NCBI RefSeq assembly: GCF_000518485.1
Contig: NZ_JADR01000001.1
Location: 310,001 to 374,000 of the forward strand
From: Olleya marilimosa CAM030
Lineage (GTDB): Bacteria > Bacteroidota > Bacteroidia > Flavobacteriales > Flavobacteriaceae
DNA length: 64,000 nt
Direction: 5' to 3'
The notes under the pieces are model-generated. The model searched no databases and had not been told where the DNA came from. It saw only the letters and a program-made list of their open reading frames with translations. A program made the position numbers and the translations under genes. Every line of letters starts with the position of its first letter. The stretch's first letter is position 1. Below, piece by piece: positions 47,790 to 57,532 of the stretch.

Positions 47790-48794
47790 ATGGAATTAAG
47801 TTTTTCTTTTATCATACCTGTTTATAATCGTCCTATTGAAATTGAGGAGCTTTTAGAAAGCTTTTTAAAGATAAAAGGACAAACTGCGTTTGAAATTGTA
47901 ATCGTTGAAGATGGCTCAACAATTACATCTAAAAGTATAGTGGATAATTATATCGAATGGTTAGATATTTCATATTATTTTAAGCAAAATTCAGGTCCTG
48001 GAGATTCCAGAAATTACGGAATGCAACATGCTAAAGGTAATTACTTTATTATTTTGGATAGTGATTGTTTATTGCCAAGTCATTACTTGCAAGAAGTAGA
48101 AGCTAGCTTAAAACTTAATTATGTAGACTGTTTTGGCGGACCAGATAAAGCACATCATTCGTTTTCAAATCTTCAAAAAGCGATAGATTTTAGTATGACG
48201 TCTGTAATTACAACAGGAGGCATTAGAGGCAATAAAACTAGTTTAGATAAGTTTCAGCCTAGAAGCTTTAATATGGGATTATCAAAAAAGGCTTTTAATG
48301 CTACAAAAGGGTTTGGAAATATTCATCCTGGAGAAGATCCCGATTTATCCATTAGATTATGGGATTTAGGTTTTAATACAATGTTAATACCTGAAGCTTA
48401 TGTTTACCATAAAAGGCGTATATCTTGGAGCAAATTTTACAAACAAGTTAATAAGTTTGGGTCAGTCAGGCCTATTTTAAATACATGGCATCCACAAACT
48501 AAAAAAGTCACCTATTGGTTTCCAACATTGTTTACTCTTGGTGTAATAGTAGCTATAATTTTAGCAATTTTTAATTTAATTTTACCTTTATACTTAGTGC
48601 TATTTTATTATAGTTTGGTTTTTGTTTTAGCATTTATAAAAACTAAAAATATTGTAATTGCTTTTCAGTCAATATTAGCGGTATCAATACAGTTTTTTGG
48701 ATATGGTTACGGATTTTTAAAATCTACATTACTATTATTTTTAAAGTCAGAAAAACCAGAAACTATTTTTCCTCATTTATTTTTTAAAAATTAA
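47790..48794 (+). CDS. Family 2 glycosyltransferase with membrane tail
   Basis: Start ATG 47790 (334 aa); the upstream reading from 47754 lies in the previous terminator. The GT-A domain has SFIIPVYNRPIEIEELLESF (5-24), the diphosphate motif LDSDC (about 88) and the acceptor-region GGPDKAHH, then HPGEDPDLSIRLWDLGF. Three hydrophobic segments follow (about 235-320). It likely adds a sugar to a lipid-linked or cell-surface polymer, with unknown donor. It is followed at 3 bases by the YbbR gene. Confidence 0.92.
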   Translation: MELSFSFIIPVYNRPIEIEELLESFLKIKGQTAFEIVIVEDGSTITSKSIVDNYIEWLDISYYFKQNSGPGDSRNYGMQHAKGNYFIILDSDCLLPSHYLQEVEASLKLNYVDCFGGPDKAHHSFSNLQKAIDFSMTSVITTGGIRGNKTSLDKFQPRSFNMGLSKKAFNATKGFGNIHPGEDPDLSIRLWDLGFNTMLIPEAYVYHKRRISWSKFYKQVNKFGSVRPILNTWHPQTKKVTYWFPTLFTLGVIVAIILAIFNLILPLYLVLFYYSLVFVLAFIKTKNIVIAFQSILAVSIQFFGYGYGFLKSTLLLFLKSEKPETIFPHLFFKN

Positions 48795-48797
48795 GGC

Positions 48798-49757
48798 ATG
48801 CAAAAACTTAAATTAAAAATATTAGGATTATTTAAAAGTAAAAAAATCAATATTTTTTTATTGTTTTTTGTGTTAGCTTTTTCAATTTTGGTTTTAACAA
48901 AACTATCTAAAGTTTATACAGCTACGCTAGCTTTTAAAGTAAAACCTAAGGAGGTTAGTGATACGCATGTAATTGTTAAAGCAAACAATCCTGAACTTGA
49001 TATAACTATACAAACTACAGGTTTTAATTGGCTTAGGTATGCTATTAAAAGACCACAATTAGATATTAATTTTAAAACAGACGTTTCAAAAAAGGACTCG
49101 ACATTAATTTGGAGTGTTTCCAAAGGGTTTTCAAATATTAATAAACAGTTTGATAAAGAAGAAAAGATTATCAGTATTAATCCCGACACACTACTTTTTA
49201 GATTTGATGTCAATGATGTAAAATATGTACCAATAATCTTAGACTCAAAAATTCAATATGCTAAAGGGTATAACACTTTAGATACTTTAAAAACTGTACC
49301 TGATAGTGTTAAGTTAATTGGGCCAAGTTCTGTTTTAAAAACAATTAGTAAAGTAAAGACTCAGTATTTAGAATTAAAGGAGGTGAAATCCAATGTAAAT
49401 AAAACGTTGTTACTGCAATTGGATAGTTTAAATAATAATATCAAAACCAATTTAAAACACGTTAACTTATCGGTTAATGTGTCTAAATTTTCAGAAGGTA
49501 TTTTAGACATACCAATTAATATTATTAACATTCCGGAAGGAGTTAAGGTAAACTATTTTCCTAAGCAAGTATCTTTAAGTTTTACTACAAGCTTAGAAAA
49601 CTTTAATGCAATAAAAGCCGAAGACTTTAAGATTATTTGTGATTATAATGAAGCTTCAGGAAGTTCTGCATTAGTTCCTAAATTAGCTAAACAACCTAAA
49701 AACGTTAAAAATATTAGGGTTTTACAACAAAAAATTGAATTTATAATTACAGAATGA
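48798..49757 (+). CDS. YbbR/CdaR-like membrane-anchored protein
   Basis: This 319-aa protein has one N-terminal membrane helix (INIFLLFFVLAFSILVLTKL, about 18-37) and repeated YbbR-like beta domains outside (DSVKLIGPSSVLKTISKVKT; LDIPINIINIPEGVKVNYFP). In firmicutes YbbR proteins regulate di-adenylate cyclase; here it is a lone homologue between the glycosyltransferase and coaE genes, as is usual in Bacteroidota. It overlaps coaE by 4 bases. Confidence 0.88.
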   Translation: MQKLKLKILGLFKSKKINIFLLFFVLAFSILVLTKLSKVYTATLAFKVKPKEVSDTHVIVKANNPELDITIQTTGFNWLRYAIKRPQLDINFKTDVSKKDSTLIWSVSKGFSNINKQFDKEEKIISINPDTLLFRFDVNDVKYVPIILDSKIQYAKGYNTLDTLKTVPDSVKLIGPSSVLKTISKVKTQYLELKEVKSNVNKTLLLQLDSLNNNIKTNLKHVNLSVNVSKFSEGILDIPINIINIPEGVKVNYFPKQVSLSFTTSLENFNAIKAEDFKIICDYNEASGSSALVPKLAKQPKNVKNIRVLQQKIEFIITE

Positions 49758-50353
49758 CACCAACAATCGTAGGTTTAACAGGAGGTATTGGTAGTGGTAA
49801 AACTACTGTGGCTAATTATTTTAAAGCATTAAATGTGCCTGTTTATATAGCTGATTTCCAGGCAAAAGCATTAATGAATCGTTCTAAAGTTATTAAGCGT
49901 AAATTAATTAAACTTTTTGGGGATGAGGCTTATGTAGACAATACGTTAAATAAACCATTTATTGCAAGTCAGATTTTTAGCAATCAAGATTTACTTAAAA
50001 AAATGAACGCGATAGTCCACCCAAAAGTAGCTAAACATTTTTCAAATTGGGTAAAAAAGCAAAACGTACCATACGTTATTAGCGAAGTCGCTATTATTTT
50101 TGAAAACGGAAGTCAAGGCAAATACGACTATATTATTACTGTTGTTGCACCAGAACAAACTAGGTTAAATCGCGTAATTAAACGTGATAACTCGTCTGAA
50201 GCTAAGGTTAAAGCAATCATGAATAACCAATGGACAGACCAACAAAAGACAGAACACTCAGATTTTGTAATTAACAATACCGACTTAAAAGACACAAAAC
50301 TTCAGGTTGAAAATATCCATAGTAAACTCTTAAAATCTATAACAAAGGCTTAA
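49754..50353 (+). CDS. coaE: Dephospho-CoA kinase
   Basis: This 199-aa P-loop kinase has GLTGGIGSGKTTVANYF (7-23), the DFQAKALM region and VVAPEQTRLNRVIKRD. It phosphorylates dephospho-CoA at the 3'-OH, the last step to coenzyme A. Complete length. It overlaps the YbbR gene (ATGA). Confidence 0.95.
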   Translation: MTPTIVGLTGGIGSGKTTVANYFKALNVPVYIADFQAKALMNRSKVIKRKLIKLFGDEAYVDNTLNKPFIASQIFSNQDLLKKMNAIVHPKVAKHFSNWVKKQNVPYVISEVAIIFENGSQGKYDYIITVVAPEQTRLNRVIKRDNSSEAKVKAIMNNQWTDQQKTEHSDFVINNTDLKDTKLQVENIHSKLLKSITKA

Positions 50354-50420
50354 AATTTAACGTTTTTGTTAATGTAAGGTTAAATGGTAAGATTGCTAAA
50401 TGTTAAAATCTTAATTTTGG

Positions 50421-51995
50421 ATGATGAACAAAAGGATTTTTTTTGTATTAGTCGTTTTAATGAGCTGTTCCCTAATAGGAATCATACTAGTTCAGGCGTA
50501 TTATATAAATAATTCGCTTCAAAACACTGAAAAACAGTTTAACTTCAATGTAAGAAAAGCATTAAGCTATGTGTCTAACATTGTAGAAAATGAAGAAAAA
50601 GAGGATTATTTAAGAAAATTTAATGATTTATTAAGCAATGGATCAATCAATGTAAACGATACAACTGCAATTATAAATATTTACATTAAAGAAGATAATC
50701 CTGATACAAATGAAACAGTAATTTATCGAAACGGTATATTAGAAGAAAATTATAAAGTATCATCAGCGCTCTTTGACATAGGTTTAGATAGTTTAAACGT
50801 AAAACGTATTTTACAGAAAAGAGAAACCGAAATTATTGAAAACAACTCTATTGATGGTAGTAAAAACCTATCATCAATGTTAGCAAGACTAAGCAAGCTA
50901 AACGAAAGTACACGCATTGCTTTAGAGACTGTTTATAAGGATAAAGCCTACTTAAAACCTATACATAAGCGTGTAAATGTGGATAAGATTAATAGGTTGT
51001 TAGCTTTAAAGTTGTTAGAAAATGATATTAATATTGGTTACGAGTTTGCAATTTATAGTAACGATTTAGCAACAAAAATTAAAACTCAAGATTTTCAGTT
51101 AAATCCAGCGTCTACCTTTAGTGTACCATTTTTTTATAACGAAAATGATAAAAGTAATTACAGACTATTAGTTAATTTTCCGGAACGAAAAAAGTTTATA
51201 TTATCATCAATATTAACGATGCTAATTTTATCTATAGTTTTTACTTTAATTATAGTAATAGCTTACTCTAGTGCATTATACCAGTTAATTAAACAACGTC
51301 AAATTTCTGAAATAAAAACAGATTTTATCAATAATATGACGCATGAGTTTAAAACACCAATTGCGACTATAAATTTAGCGTTAGACTCTATTAGAAATCC
51401 TAAAATAATTGATGACAAAGAAAAAGTCCTGCGTTATTTAGGTATGATAAAAGAAGAAAATAAGCGTATGCATGCACAAGTAGAAAATGTGTTAAGAATA
51501 TCTAAACTTGAAAAAAACGAACTAAATATTAGTAAGGAACGTGTGGAACTTAACGACTTAGTAGAAGATGCTATATCACACGTAGAGTTAATTATTGAAG
51601 ACAGAGGTGGTCATATTGAAACCCATTTAGATGCCCAAAAGTCATCTGTATTAGCTAATGAAACGCACTTTACTAATGTTTTAGTAAATGTATTGGATAA
51701 TGCTATAAAGTATTCTCCAGAAGCACCTAAAATAATTGTCACAACAGAGCTGGCAGGAAACAATATTTTAGTGCATATAAAAGACCACGGAAGTGGTATG
51801 AGTAAAGCAGCTCAAAAACGTGTGTTCGAAAAATTTTATAGAGAACATACAGGTAATATACATAATGTAAAAGGTCATGGATTGGGCTTAGCATATGTAA
51901 AACGAATAGTAGAAGACCATCAAGGTCATATATCAGTAGAAAGTGAAAAAGAAAAAGGAAGTACTTTTACAATAAAGCTTCCATTAATCTCTTAG
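50421..51995 (+). CDS. Membrane sensor histidine kinase
   Basis: This 524-aa kinase has two transmembrane helices (about 5-28 and 260-284) that flank a 230-residue periplasmic sensor region. No HAMP domain is evident, only a short linker. The H-box NNMTHEFKTPIATI carries His308, and the ATP site has NVLDNAIKYSP, DHGSGM and GHGLGLAYV. It forms a pair with the response regulator 4 bases downstream. The signal is unknown, and the periplasmic region resembles those of Bacteroidota RprX-type kinases only in layout. Confidence 0.94.
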   Translation: MMNKRIFFVLVVLMSCSLIGIILVQAYYINNSLQNTEKQFNFNVRKALSYVSNIVENEEKEDYLRKFNDLLSNGSINVNDTTAIINIYIKEDNPDTNETVIYRNGILEENYKVSSALFDIGLDSLNVKRILQKRETEIIENNSIDGSKNLSSMLARLSKLNESTRIALETVYKDKAYLKPIHKRVNVDKINRLLALKLLENDINIGYEFAIYSNDLATKIKTQDFQLNPASTFSVPFFYNENDKSNYRLLVNFPERKKFILSSILTMLILSIVFTLIIVIAYSSALYQLIKQRQISEIKTDFINNMTHEFKTPIATINLALDSIRNPKIIDDKEKVLRYLGMIKEENKRMHAQVENVLRISKLEKNELNISKERVELNDLVEDAISHVELIIEDRGGHIETHLDAQKSSVLANETHFTNVLVNVLDNAIKYSPEAPKIIVTTELAGNNILVHIKDHGSGMSKAAQKRVFEKFYREHTGNIHNVKGHGLGLAYVKRIVEDHQGHISVESEKEKGSTFTIKLPLIS

Positions 51996-51999
51996 TATT

Positions 52000-52710
52000 A
52001 TGGATGAACAATTAAAAAGAATATTATTAGTAGAAGACGATCCAAATTTTGGAACAGTCTTAAAAGATTATTTATCAATGAATGATTACGAAGTTACCCA
52101 TGCAAAAAATGGTATGGAAGGCTTTGAAAAATTTAAACGTGGTGATTTTGATTTATGTATTTTAGATGTCATGATGCCATATAAAGATGGATTTACTTTA
52201 GCTAAAGAAATTAGAGAGAAAAATGCAGAAGTGCCAATCGTGTTTTTAACTGCTAAAGCCATGAAAGAAGACGTGCTTAAAGGTTATAAAGTTGGTGCAG
52301 ATGACTATTTAAATAAACCTTTTGATAGTGAAGTCTTATTAATGAAAATAAAAGCTATTATGCAACGTAAAGCAAACGATACGGTTGCAGATAGTAAACA
52401 ATTTGAATTTAAAATTGGAGGTTTTGATTTAAACTCTAAACTTAGATTTTTAACATACAATGGTGGAGAGCAAGTTAAATTGTCACCTAAAGAAAACGAA
52501 TTACTGCGTATGTTAGCATTACATGAAAACGATTTAATGCCACGTGAGTTAGCATTAACTAAAATATGGAGAGATGATAATTACTTTACATCTAGAAGTA
52601 TGGACGTGTATATTGCTAAACTTAGAAAGTATTTAAAATTAGATCCAAATGTGGAAATTTTAAATATTCACGGAGAAGGATTTAGATTAGTAGTTAATCA
52701 AAACGATTAA
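52000..52710 (+). CDS. OmpR/PhoB-family response regulator (RprY-like)
   Basis: This 236-aa regulator has a receiver domain with acidic pocket EDD (12-14), phospho-acceptor Asp56 (CILDVMMPYKDGF) and Lys near 106 (LNKPFDSE). The C-terminal winged helix (residues 140-233) includes KLSPKENELLRMLALHEND and SMDVYIAKLRKYLK. It is the partner of the upstream kinase. A terminator follows. Confidence 0.95.
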   Translation: MDEQLKRILLVEDDPNFGTVLKDYLSMNDYEVTHAKNGMEGFEKFKRGDFDLCILDVMMPYKDGFTLAKEIREKNAEVPIVFLTAKAMKEDVLKGYKVGADDYLNKPFDSEVLLMKIKAIMQRKANDTVADSKQFEFKIGGFDLNSKLRFLTYNGGEQVKLSPKENELLRMLALHENDLMPRELALTKIWRDDNYFTSRSMDVYIAKLRKYLKLDPNVEILNIHGEGFRLVVNQND

Positions 52711-52726
52711 TTATCAAATATATATT

Positions 52727-52757
52727 AAAAAAGCTAGCTTTTATGCTGGCTTTTTTT
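52727..52757 (+). terminator. Terminator of the kinase/regulator operon
   Basis: Stem AAAAAAGCTAGC / GCTGGCTTTTTTT (one G-T pair), 6-base loop, T-run. It abuts the stop of the convergent gene at 52760. Confidence 0.85.
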
Positions 52758-52759
52758 GT

Positions 52760-53755
52760 TTAATAAATCGAGTCTAAAATAATTTTAGCAACATTAGGTT
52801 TATAATGGCTGCTTTCAAAATAATTACTAATAGGTTCTGTTAAGTTGTTTTTTCCTGAAAAATCAAAGATGTTTTTCTTACCAAATATAGAGTAGAGTAG
52901 TTGTAATTGTTCTTCTTCCATTGGTATTTGATCATATAAAGGCGAAATAACTATTTTGTAATTAGTATGATGTTTATCAAAAAGTGATTGTATTTTATTT
53001 AATAATTCTATCTCATTATTTGTCACTTTTAAAATAAGTGCTGATGCTTTTGGTCTTTGATAAAAAACACCTTGTTGCTTCATTTTATTATAATATACTA
53101 AACTATCCTCTTTAATTTCTTTAGTTAATCCGTAATAGGAGTCGTTAAAAATGGGTGTAAACGTATCTGGATATTTGTCCATACGTACATAATTTTTCAT
53201 ATAATTTCTATACGTTTTAAAAAAGTAAAAATCGGTATAAGCTATCATAAATCGTGGATTTAGATTCGCTAAAATATAACTACTATAAAATTGGTATTTA
53301 GAAACATCGTTAAACTCTAATGGGTTGATGTATAAATGATTTAATCTTTTTTTTGTTCCAGCCAACACCTCTCGATCAATAATAATTAAAGCATGGTTTA
53401 TTGGCGAATTTAAATGATCTAAAAATTCTAATTTTTTATAAATACCATATAAATCCTCGCTATGTGCATCATAATGAAACGGAACCGATTTTTCTGGTAA
53501 ATAGTGCTTCCAGATTGGAGTTTTAAAGGCTTGAGATCTTGAGCTACCAAAAATAAAGCTATCATAATTTACACTGTCTTTATTTTTTAAAAAAATCTTT
53601 GTAGATACGTATGTCCTATTTAAAGTAGTGATGTCTTGATTATAATAGGTATCATAGTCTTTAAAAATTTTAAAAATATCTAAGGATAAAACTATTATTA
53701 CATAAAGTATAATAGGAATAAAAAAGAATGCTAATTTTTTTAAAAAAATCTTCAT
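52760..53755 (-). CDS. Membrane-anchored SGNH-hydrolase-like protein
   Basis: This 331-aa protein has one N-terminal transmembrane helix (FFFIPIILYVIIVLSLDIF, residues 10-28) and a large extracytoplasmic domain. The segment DSFIFGSSRSQAFKTPIW (about 65-82) resembles the catalytic block I of SGNH/GDSL hydrolases (GxS), as in proteins that accompany O-acetyl transfer to polysaccharides. The expected C-terminal His appears in YFESSHYKPNVAKIILDS. Activity is inferred. It overlaps miaA by 4 bases. Confidence 0.6.
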   Translation of the reverse strand: MKIFLKKLAFFFIPIILYVIIVLSLDIFKIFKDYDTYYNQDITTLNRTYVSTKIFLKNKDSVNYDSFIFGSSRSQAFKTPIWKHYLPEKSVPFHYDAHSEDLYGIYKKLEFLDHLNSPINHALIIIDREVLAGTKKRLNHLYINPLEFNDVSKYQFYSSYILANLNPRFMIAYTDFYFFKTYRNYMKNYVRMDKYPDTFTPIFNDSYYGLTKEIKEDSLVYYNKMKQQGVFYQRPKASALILKVTNNEIELLNKIQSLFDKHHTNYKIVISPLYDQIPMEEEQLQLLYSIFGKKNIFDFSGKNNLTEPISNYFESSHYKPNVAKIILDSIY

Positions 53756-54666
53756 TCTATCTCAGATTCTATTTTAGTAATTATAGCGCTCAATGGTGTT
53801 TGATAGTCAAACCATAAAGTTTCTGGTTTTCTTCTAAACCAAGTTAATTGGCGTTTTGCAAAACGTCTAGAGTTTTTCTTAATTTCAGAAATTGCAAACT
53901 CTAATGTCCAAGTCTTATCCAAGTAATTAAATAGCTCTTTATACCCAACAGTATTAAGGCTGTTTAAATTTTTAAAGGGTAGTAAGGACTCAACTTCTTT
54001 AATCAAACCATTAGCAACCATTATATCTACTCGTTTGTTAATTCTGTCGTAAATAACGTCACGATCAGCCTCAAGACCTACGGTAATTGTTTTAAATGGT
54101 CTTTTATTTTTGTCTTTATTTAAAAAAGAAGAATAGGGTTGCCCACTACCTATACAAATCTCTAAAGCACGAATGACACGTTGCGGATTATCTATTTTTA
54201 TGGTGTTATAGGATTGCTCATCTAATGTTTTCAGCTTAAGCTGAAGTGTTTTTAACCCTTCCGTTTCTAATTGCGTGTTTAATTGCGTTCTAATACTTTT
54301 ATCAACTTCCGGAAAATAATCTAAACCGTTAGTAACAGCATCTACATATAAACCAGAACCACCAACCATAATTACAACGTCATTCGTTTTATGAAGCAAA
54401 GCAATTTGGTTAATAGCTTCTTTTTCAAAAGCACCAACATTATAGTCTTCTGTTATAGATTTATTATGAATAAAATGATGTTTAGCAGCTGCTAGTTCTT
54501 CTTTAGTTGGAGCAGCAGTACCAATACTCATTTCTTTAAAAAACTGTCTAGAATCTGCAGATATTATTTGGGTATTAAAATGATTGGCTAATTTAATACT
54601 AAGTGCAGTTTTACCAATAGCAGTTGGTCCAACAATTGAGATTAGATATTTGTTAGCGTGTTTCAA
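53752..54666 (-). CDS. miaA: tRNA dimethylallyltransferase MiaA
   Basis: This 304-aa enzyme has P-loop VGPTAIGKTALSIKLA (12-27), the DMAPP/tRNA-site motifs ISADSRQFFKEMSIGTA and GGSGLYVDAV, and the C-terminal RRFAKRQLTWFRR. It isopentenylates A37 in tRNAs reading UNN codons. The length is normal. It overlaps the SGNH-like gene by 4 bases. Confidence 0.97.
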   Translation of the reverse strand: MKHANKYLISIVGPTAIGKTALSIKLANHFNTQIISADSRQFFKEMSIGTAAPTKEELAAAKHHFIHNKSITEDYNVGAFEKEAINQIALLHKTNDVVIMVGGSGLYVDAVTNGLDYFPEVDKSIRTQLNTQLETEGLKTLQLKLKTLDEQSYNTIKIDNPQRVIRALEICIGSGQPYSSFLNKDKNKRPFKTITVGLEADRDVIYDRINKRVDIMVANGLIKEVESLLPFKNLNSLNTVGYKELFNYLDKTWTLEFAISEIKKNSRRFAKRQLTWFRRKPETLWFDYQTPLSAIITKIESEIE

Positions 54667-54689
54667 ATTAATAATAATTTAATTAAGGT

Positions 54690-55550
54690 TTAATGTAAGT
54701 TGTTTCCGCAGACTTTACAAAAATTAGCATCATCGTCATGATAGCTTTCATGACAATTGGAGCATCTTTGAGTATTTAAATTTAGTTTTTTACTTGGCGG
54801 ATTTGGAGTATCATTTTCAGATTTTTTTAAGCTTTTAGAATATTCTGCAGATACAATTCCTGTTGGTACAGCGATTATACCATAACCTAAAATCATGATA
54901 ATAGTTGTAATAAATTGTCCTAGTGCTGTTTGTGGTGCTATATCACCAAAACCAACTGTAGTTAAGGTTACAATACACCAATAGACACTTTTTGGAATGT
55001 TTGTAAATCCATTGTCTTCTCCTTCGACCAAATACATGATGGTACCAAAAATTACAGAAGATATTAGGACTGCAAATAAAAACACAAATATCTTTACACG
55101 ACTAGCAATAATAGAGTCTCTTAATTGGTTTGAGGCTCCAAGATATCTTGCTAATTTTAATATCCTAAAAACACGTAATAAACGCAACGCTCTAAGAGTA
55201 ACTAAAGCGTGTGAACCTGCAAAAACAAAAGAGATATACATTGGTATTGTGGACAGTAAATCCAAAATACCATAAAAACTAAAGATGTATTTAAAAGGTT
55301 TTTTTACAGTAATTATGCGTAAAATATATTCAATACTAAAAAAGATAGTAATTATCCATTCTCCAACATAAAGTGCATTGTGGTATTTAGCATCAATGTT
55401 TCTAACACTTTCAAGCATTACTAAAATAATACTTGCTAGAATTAATACAAGTAACACAACATCAAATAACTTACCTGCAGGAGTGTCTGCTTCATAAATA
55501 ATTTCATGAAGTTTATCTTTCCAATAAGTTTTATTTTTTGTTGGGCTCAT
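54690..55550 (-). CDS. Voltage-gated-type K+ channel with C-terminal zinc ribbon
   Basis: This 286-aa six-helix channel subunit has an S4-like voltage sensor (LRALRLLRVFRILKLAR, 119-135), pore helix and selectivity filter TTVGFGD (197-203), and S6 through about 236. After a polar linker it ends with a zinc-ribbon Cys pattern at 263, 266, 278 and 281 (CSNC ... CKVC). The soluble ribbon is not a standard part of bacterial Kv channels and may be a regulatory site. Single gene. Confidence 0.92.
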   Translation of the reverse strand: MSPTKNKTYWKDKLHEIIYEADTPAGKLFDVVLLVLILASIILVMLESVRNIDAKYHNALYVGEWIITIFFSIEYILRIITVKKPFKYIFSFYGILDLLSTIPMYISFVFAGSHALVTLRALRLLRVFRILKLARYLGASNQLRDSIIASRVKIFVFLFAVLISSVIFGTIMYLVEGEDNGFTNIPKSVYWCIVTLTTVGFGDIAPQTALGQFITTIIMILGYGIIAVPTGIVSAEYSKSLKKSENDTPNPPSKKLNLNTQRCSNCHESYHDDDANFCKVCGNNLH

Positions 55551-55573
55551 GTGGTAAAAATACTAAATAAACA

Positions 55574-57532
55574 TTAGATATTTTTTTCTAAAACTATAAC
55601 CGAGTTATTTTGAATATTTACGATGTTACTAAAAAATGATTTTAACTCAGAATAATAATTGGTTGGGTAAATTGTATTATAAAAATTAATCCTAAATGAT
55701 AAATCAATATTACCATCTTTTGGCTTGGTTAAAAAATTAAGTAAGCCAGAGTTATTAGATAACTCAATAGTTTTATCTAATGGTTTGTCTACAATTTTAT
55801 ACTTGTTATTGGTATCAATTTGTAGGTAATATACAAGGTTGTTTTTATAACCAAAATCTATAGGATAAGTCCTAGTATTAAGTTGTAAAGGATTTTTTGT
55901 AAAAAACTTAAATATAAAAGGATCTAAGTATATTTTATTGTCAATTACAGTTAAAGGACCTGATATTGATAGCGTTTCTGTAAAAATAGATTTATTATTT
56001 TTATTGGTGTCTACTTGACTATTTTCAAAAGTTAAATCAGGATATTTATCTCTGTAATATTTTAAGTTATTTTGGTTGTTTTTCTTGTACAACTGACGTG
56101 CATCTAAAGCATCATATCCTAATTTTGTTGTAGTTAATGTACCAGAAAAGGTGTCGTCCTCATTAATTATTAGATTAATTTTATGTTGTGTTGTAGAGTT
56201 GGTATTGGTCTTTAAGTCTATCCAACGACTACCATTATCAAAATCCATTTCGCGACCATATTCGTTTAAACATTTAAACGGAATTTGCCCAAAAACTAAA
56301 GCAGGATTTGTGGCATCTAAAAAATAAGATTTACCATTAATTTCTGTTCTTAAAATAATATAATTAAACTCTGAGATTACAGGATAAAGTGTTGTTACAA
56401 ATCCATTTTCTCTTGTAGAAATTAAAACAGGAAAGGTTACAATATCATGTTTTTTTAAAAGGTTGTATAGTAAAAGATTGATTTCGGCTACATTACCAGT
56501 CTTTTCTTCAATTATATCTTTAATAGATACATCTTTAAAAATACGATTATATCCATTCCAGGTGTAGTTATTTTTAACATAGTTAAAAATGTATTTGGCT
56601 TTATCAAGTTCGTTTTTTTGATCTAATAAAGTAGGATCAATTAACTTTTTTACTAAGCTTTCTTTTTTTAATTGCTTACCAAAATCTTCATTTTGCTTAA
56701 GTTCATCATCCGCAGTGTCCCATGTTTTAGTAATGTTTTGTACAGAACCATCAAAGCCTTTAATAACCTTTAACTCATATTCCATTCTGGATATATAATT
56801 TTTAGAAGCTGTAGTGTAATCTTCTTCTATAAAAGCAGGTATATCTTTCATTACATATTTACCAATAGTACAGTCTGCACTTGCTCCATTTTCTAATTGG
56901 ATGCAATATTTTTTTATGTCACTTTGGTTAGTGCTTAACTTTAGCTCTCCAACAAGTTTTATATTATAATCATAATTACCAGGTATGCTAGTATTATACT
57001 CGCTGTACAACTTTGGGATGTCTTCTTGAAAATGCCATGAGTTAAAATTGAATAAAAATGGACTTTCAAAAGTATAGCTATATGTTATTACAGAGCCTTC
57101 TTTTATGTTTGGTAAAATAAATTTAAATATGGTGTAATTGTCGTTAACCTTTTCTTCAAAAACCTGAGAAGGATCTACGTTAATTCTAGTTACTTTGCCA
57201 TCTTCAATATTGGTTGTTGTAGCTACTAAGTTTGTGATTTTTTCTGATTTTCTATCAGAATTATATAAATAAACCTCAATATTGGCTTGGTCAAATCCGT
57301 TTCGGTTTAATATTTTAATTTTTTTCTTATAATCTAAAACTAAGTTGAACGTTTTTTTATGAATTTCGGCATTTCCATATTCATAAAGGACAACAGCATT
57401 AGCAGTAGTATCTTGTTTAAATTCATTTAACTCTAAATCTGCTCTTGTGGTTGTTAAATTTTCAGCATTAAATTGGTTTTGAGACACTAAAAATTTTGAA
57501 AAGAGTAGTGTGATTAGTAATAATTTTTTCAT
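55574..57532 (-). CDS. DUF3857/transglutaminase-like exported protein
   Basis: This 652-aa protein has a signal peptide (MKKLLLITLLFSKFLVSQ) and an N-terminal DUF3857 domain (about 30-230, with YSYTFESPFLFNFNSWHFQ). A transglutaminase-like region follows (about 290-420, KAKYIFNYVKNNYTWNGYNR, EEKTGNVAEINLLLYNLLKK), and the C-terminus is beta-rich. The classical catalytic Cys at the KTGNC position reads KTGNV, so it is probably not an active transglutaminase. The role is unknown; such proteins are abundant in Bacteroidota. It abuts the next gene (shared base 57532). Confidence 0.85.
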   Translation of the reverse strand: MKKLLLITLLFSKFLVSQNQFNAENLTTTRADLELNEFKQDTTANAVVLYEYGNAEIHKKTFNLVLDYKKKIKILNRNGFDQANIEVYLYNSDRKSEKITNLVATTTNIEDGKVTRINVDPSQVFEEKVNDNYTIFKFILPNIKEGSVITYSYTFESPFLFNFNSWHFQEDIPKLYSEYNTSIPGNYDYNIKLVGELKLSTNQSDIKKYCIQLENGASADCTIGKYVMKDIPAFIEEDYTTASKNYISRMEYELKVIKGFDGSVQNITKTWDTADDELKQNEDFGKQLKKESLVKKLIDPTLLDQKNELDKAKYIFNYVKNNYTWNGYNRIFKDVSIKDIIEEKTGNVAEINLLLYNLLKKHDIVTFPVLISTRENGFVTTLYPVISEFNYIILRTEINGKSYFLDATNPALVFGQIPFKCLNEYGREMDFDNGSRWIDLKTNTNSTTQHKINLIINEDDTFSGTLTTTKLGYDALDARQLYKKNNQNNLKYYRDKYPDLTFENSQVDTNKNNKSIFTETLSISGPLTVIDNKIYLDPFIFKFFTKNPLQLNTRTYPIDFGYKNNLVYYLQIDTNNKYKIVDKPLDKTIELSNNSGLLNFLTKPKDGNIDLSFRINFYNTIYPTNYYSELKSFFSNIVNIQNNSVIVLEKNI

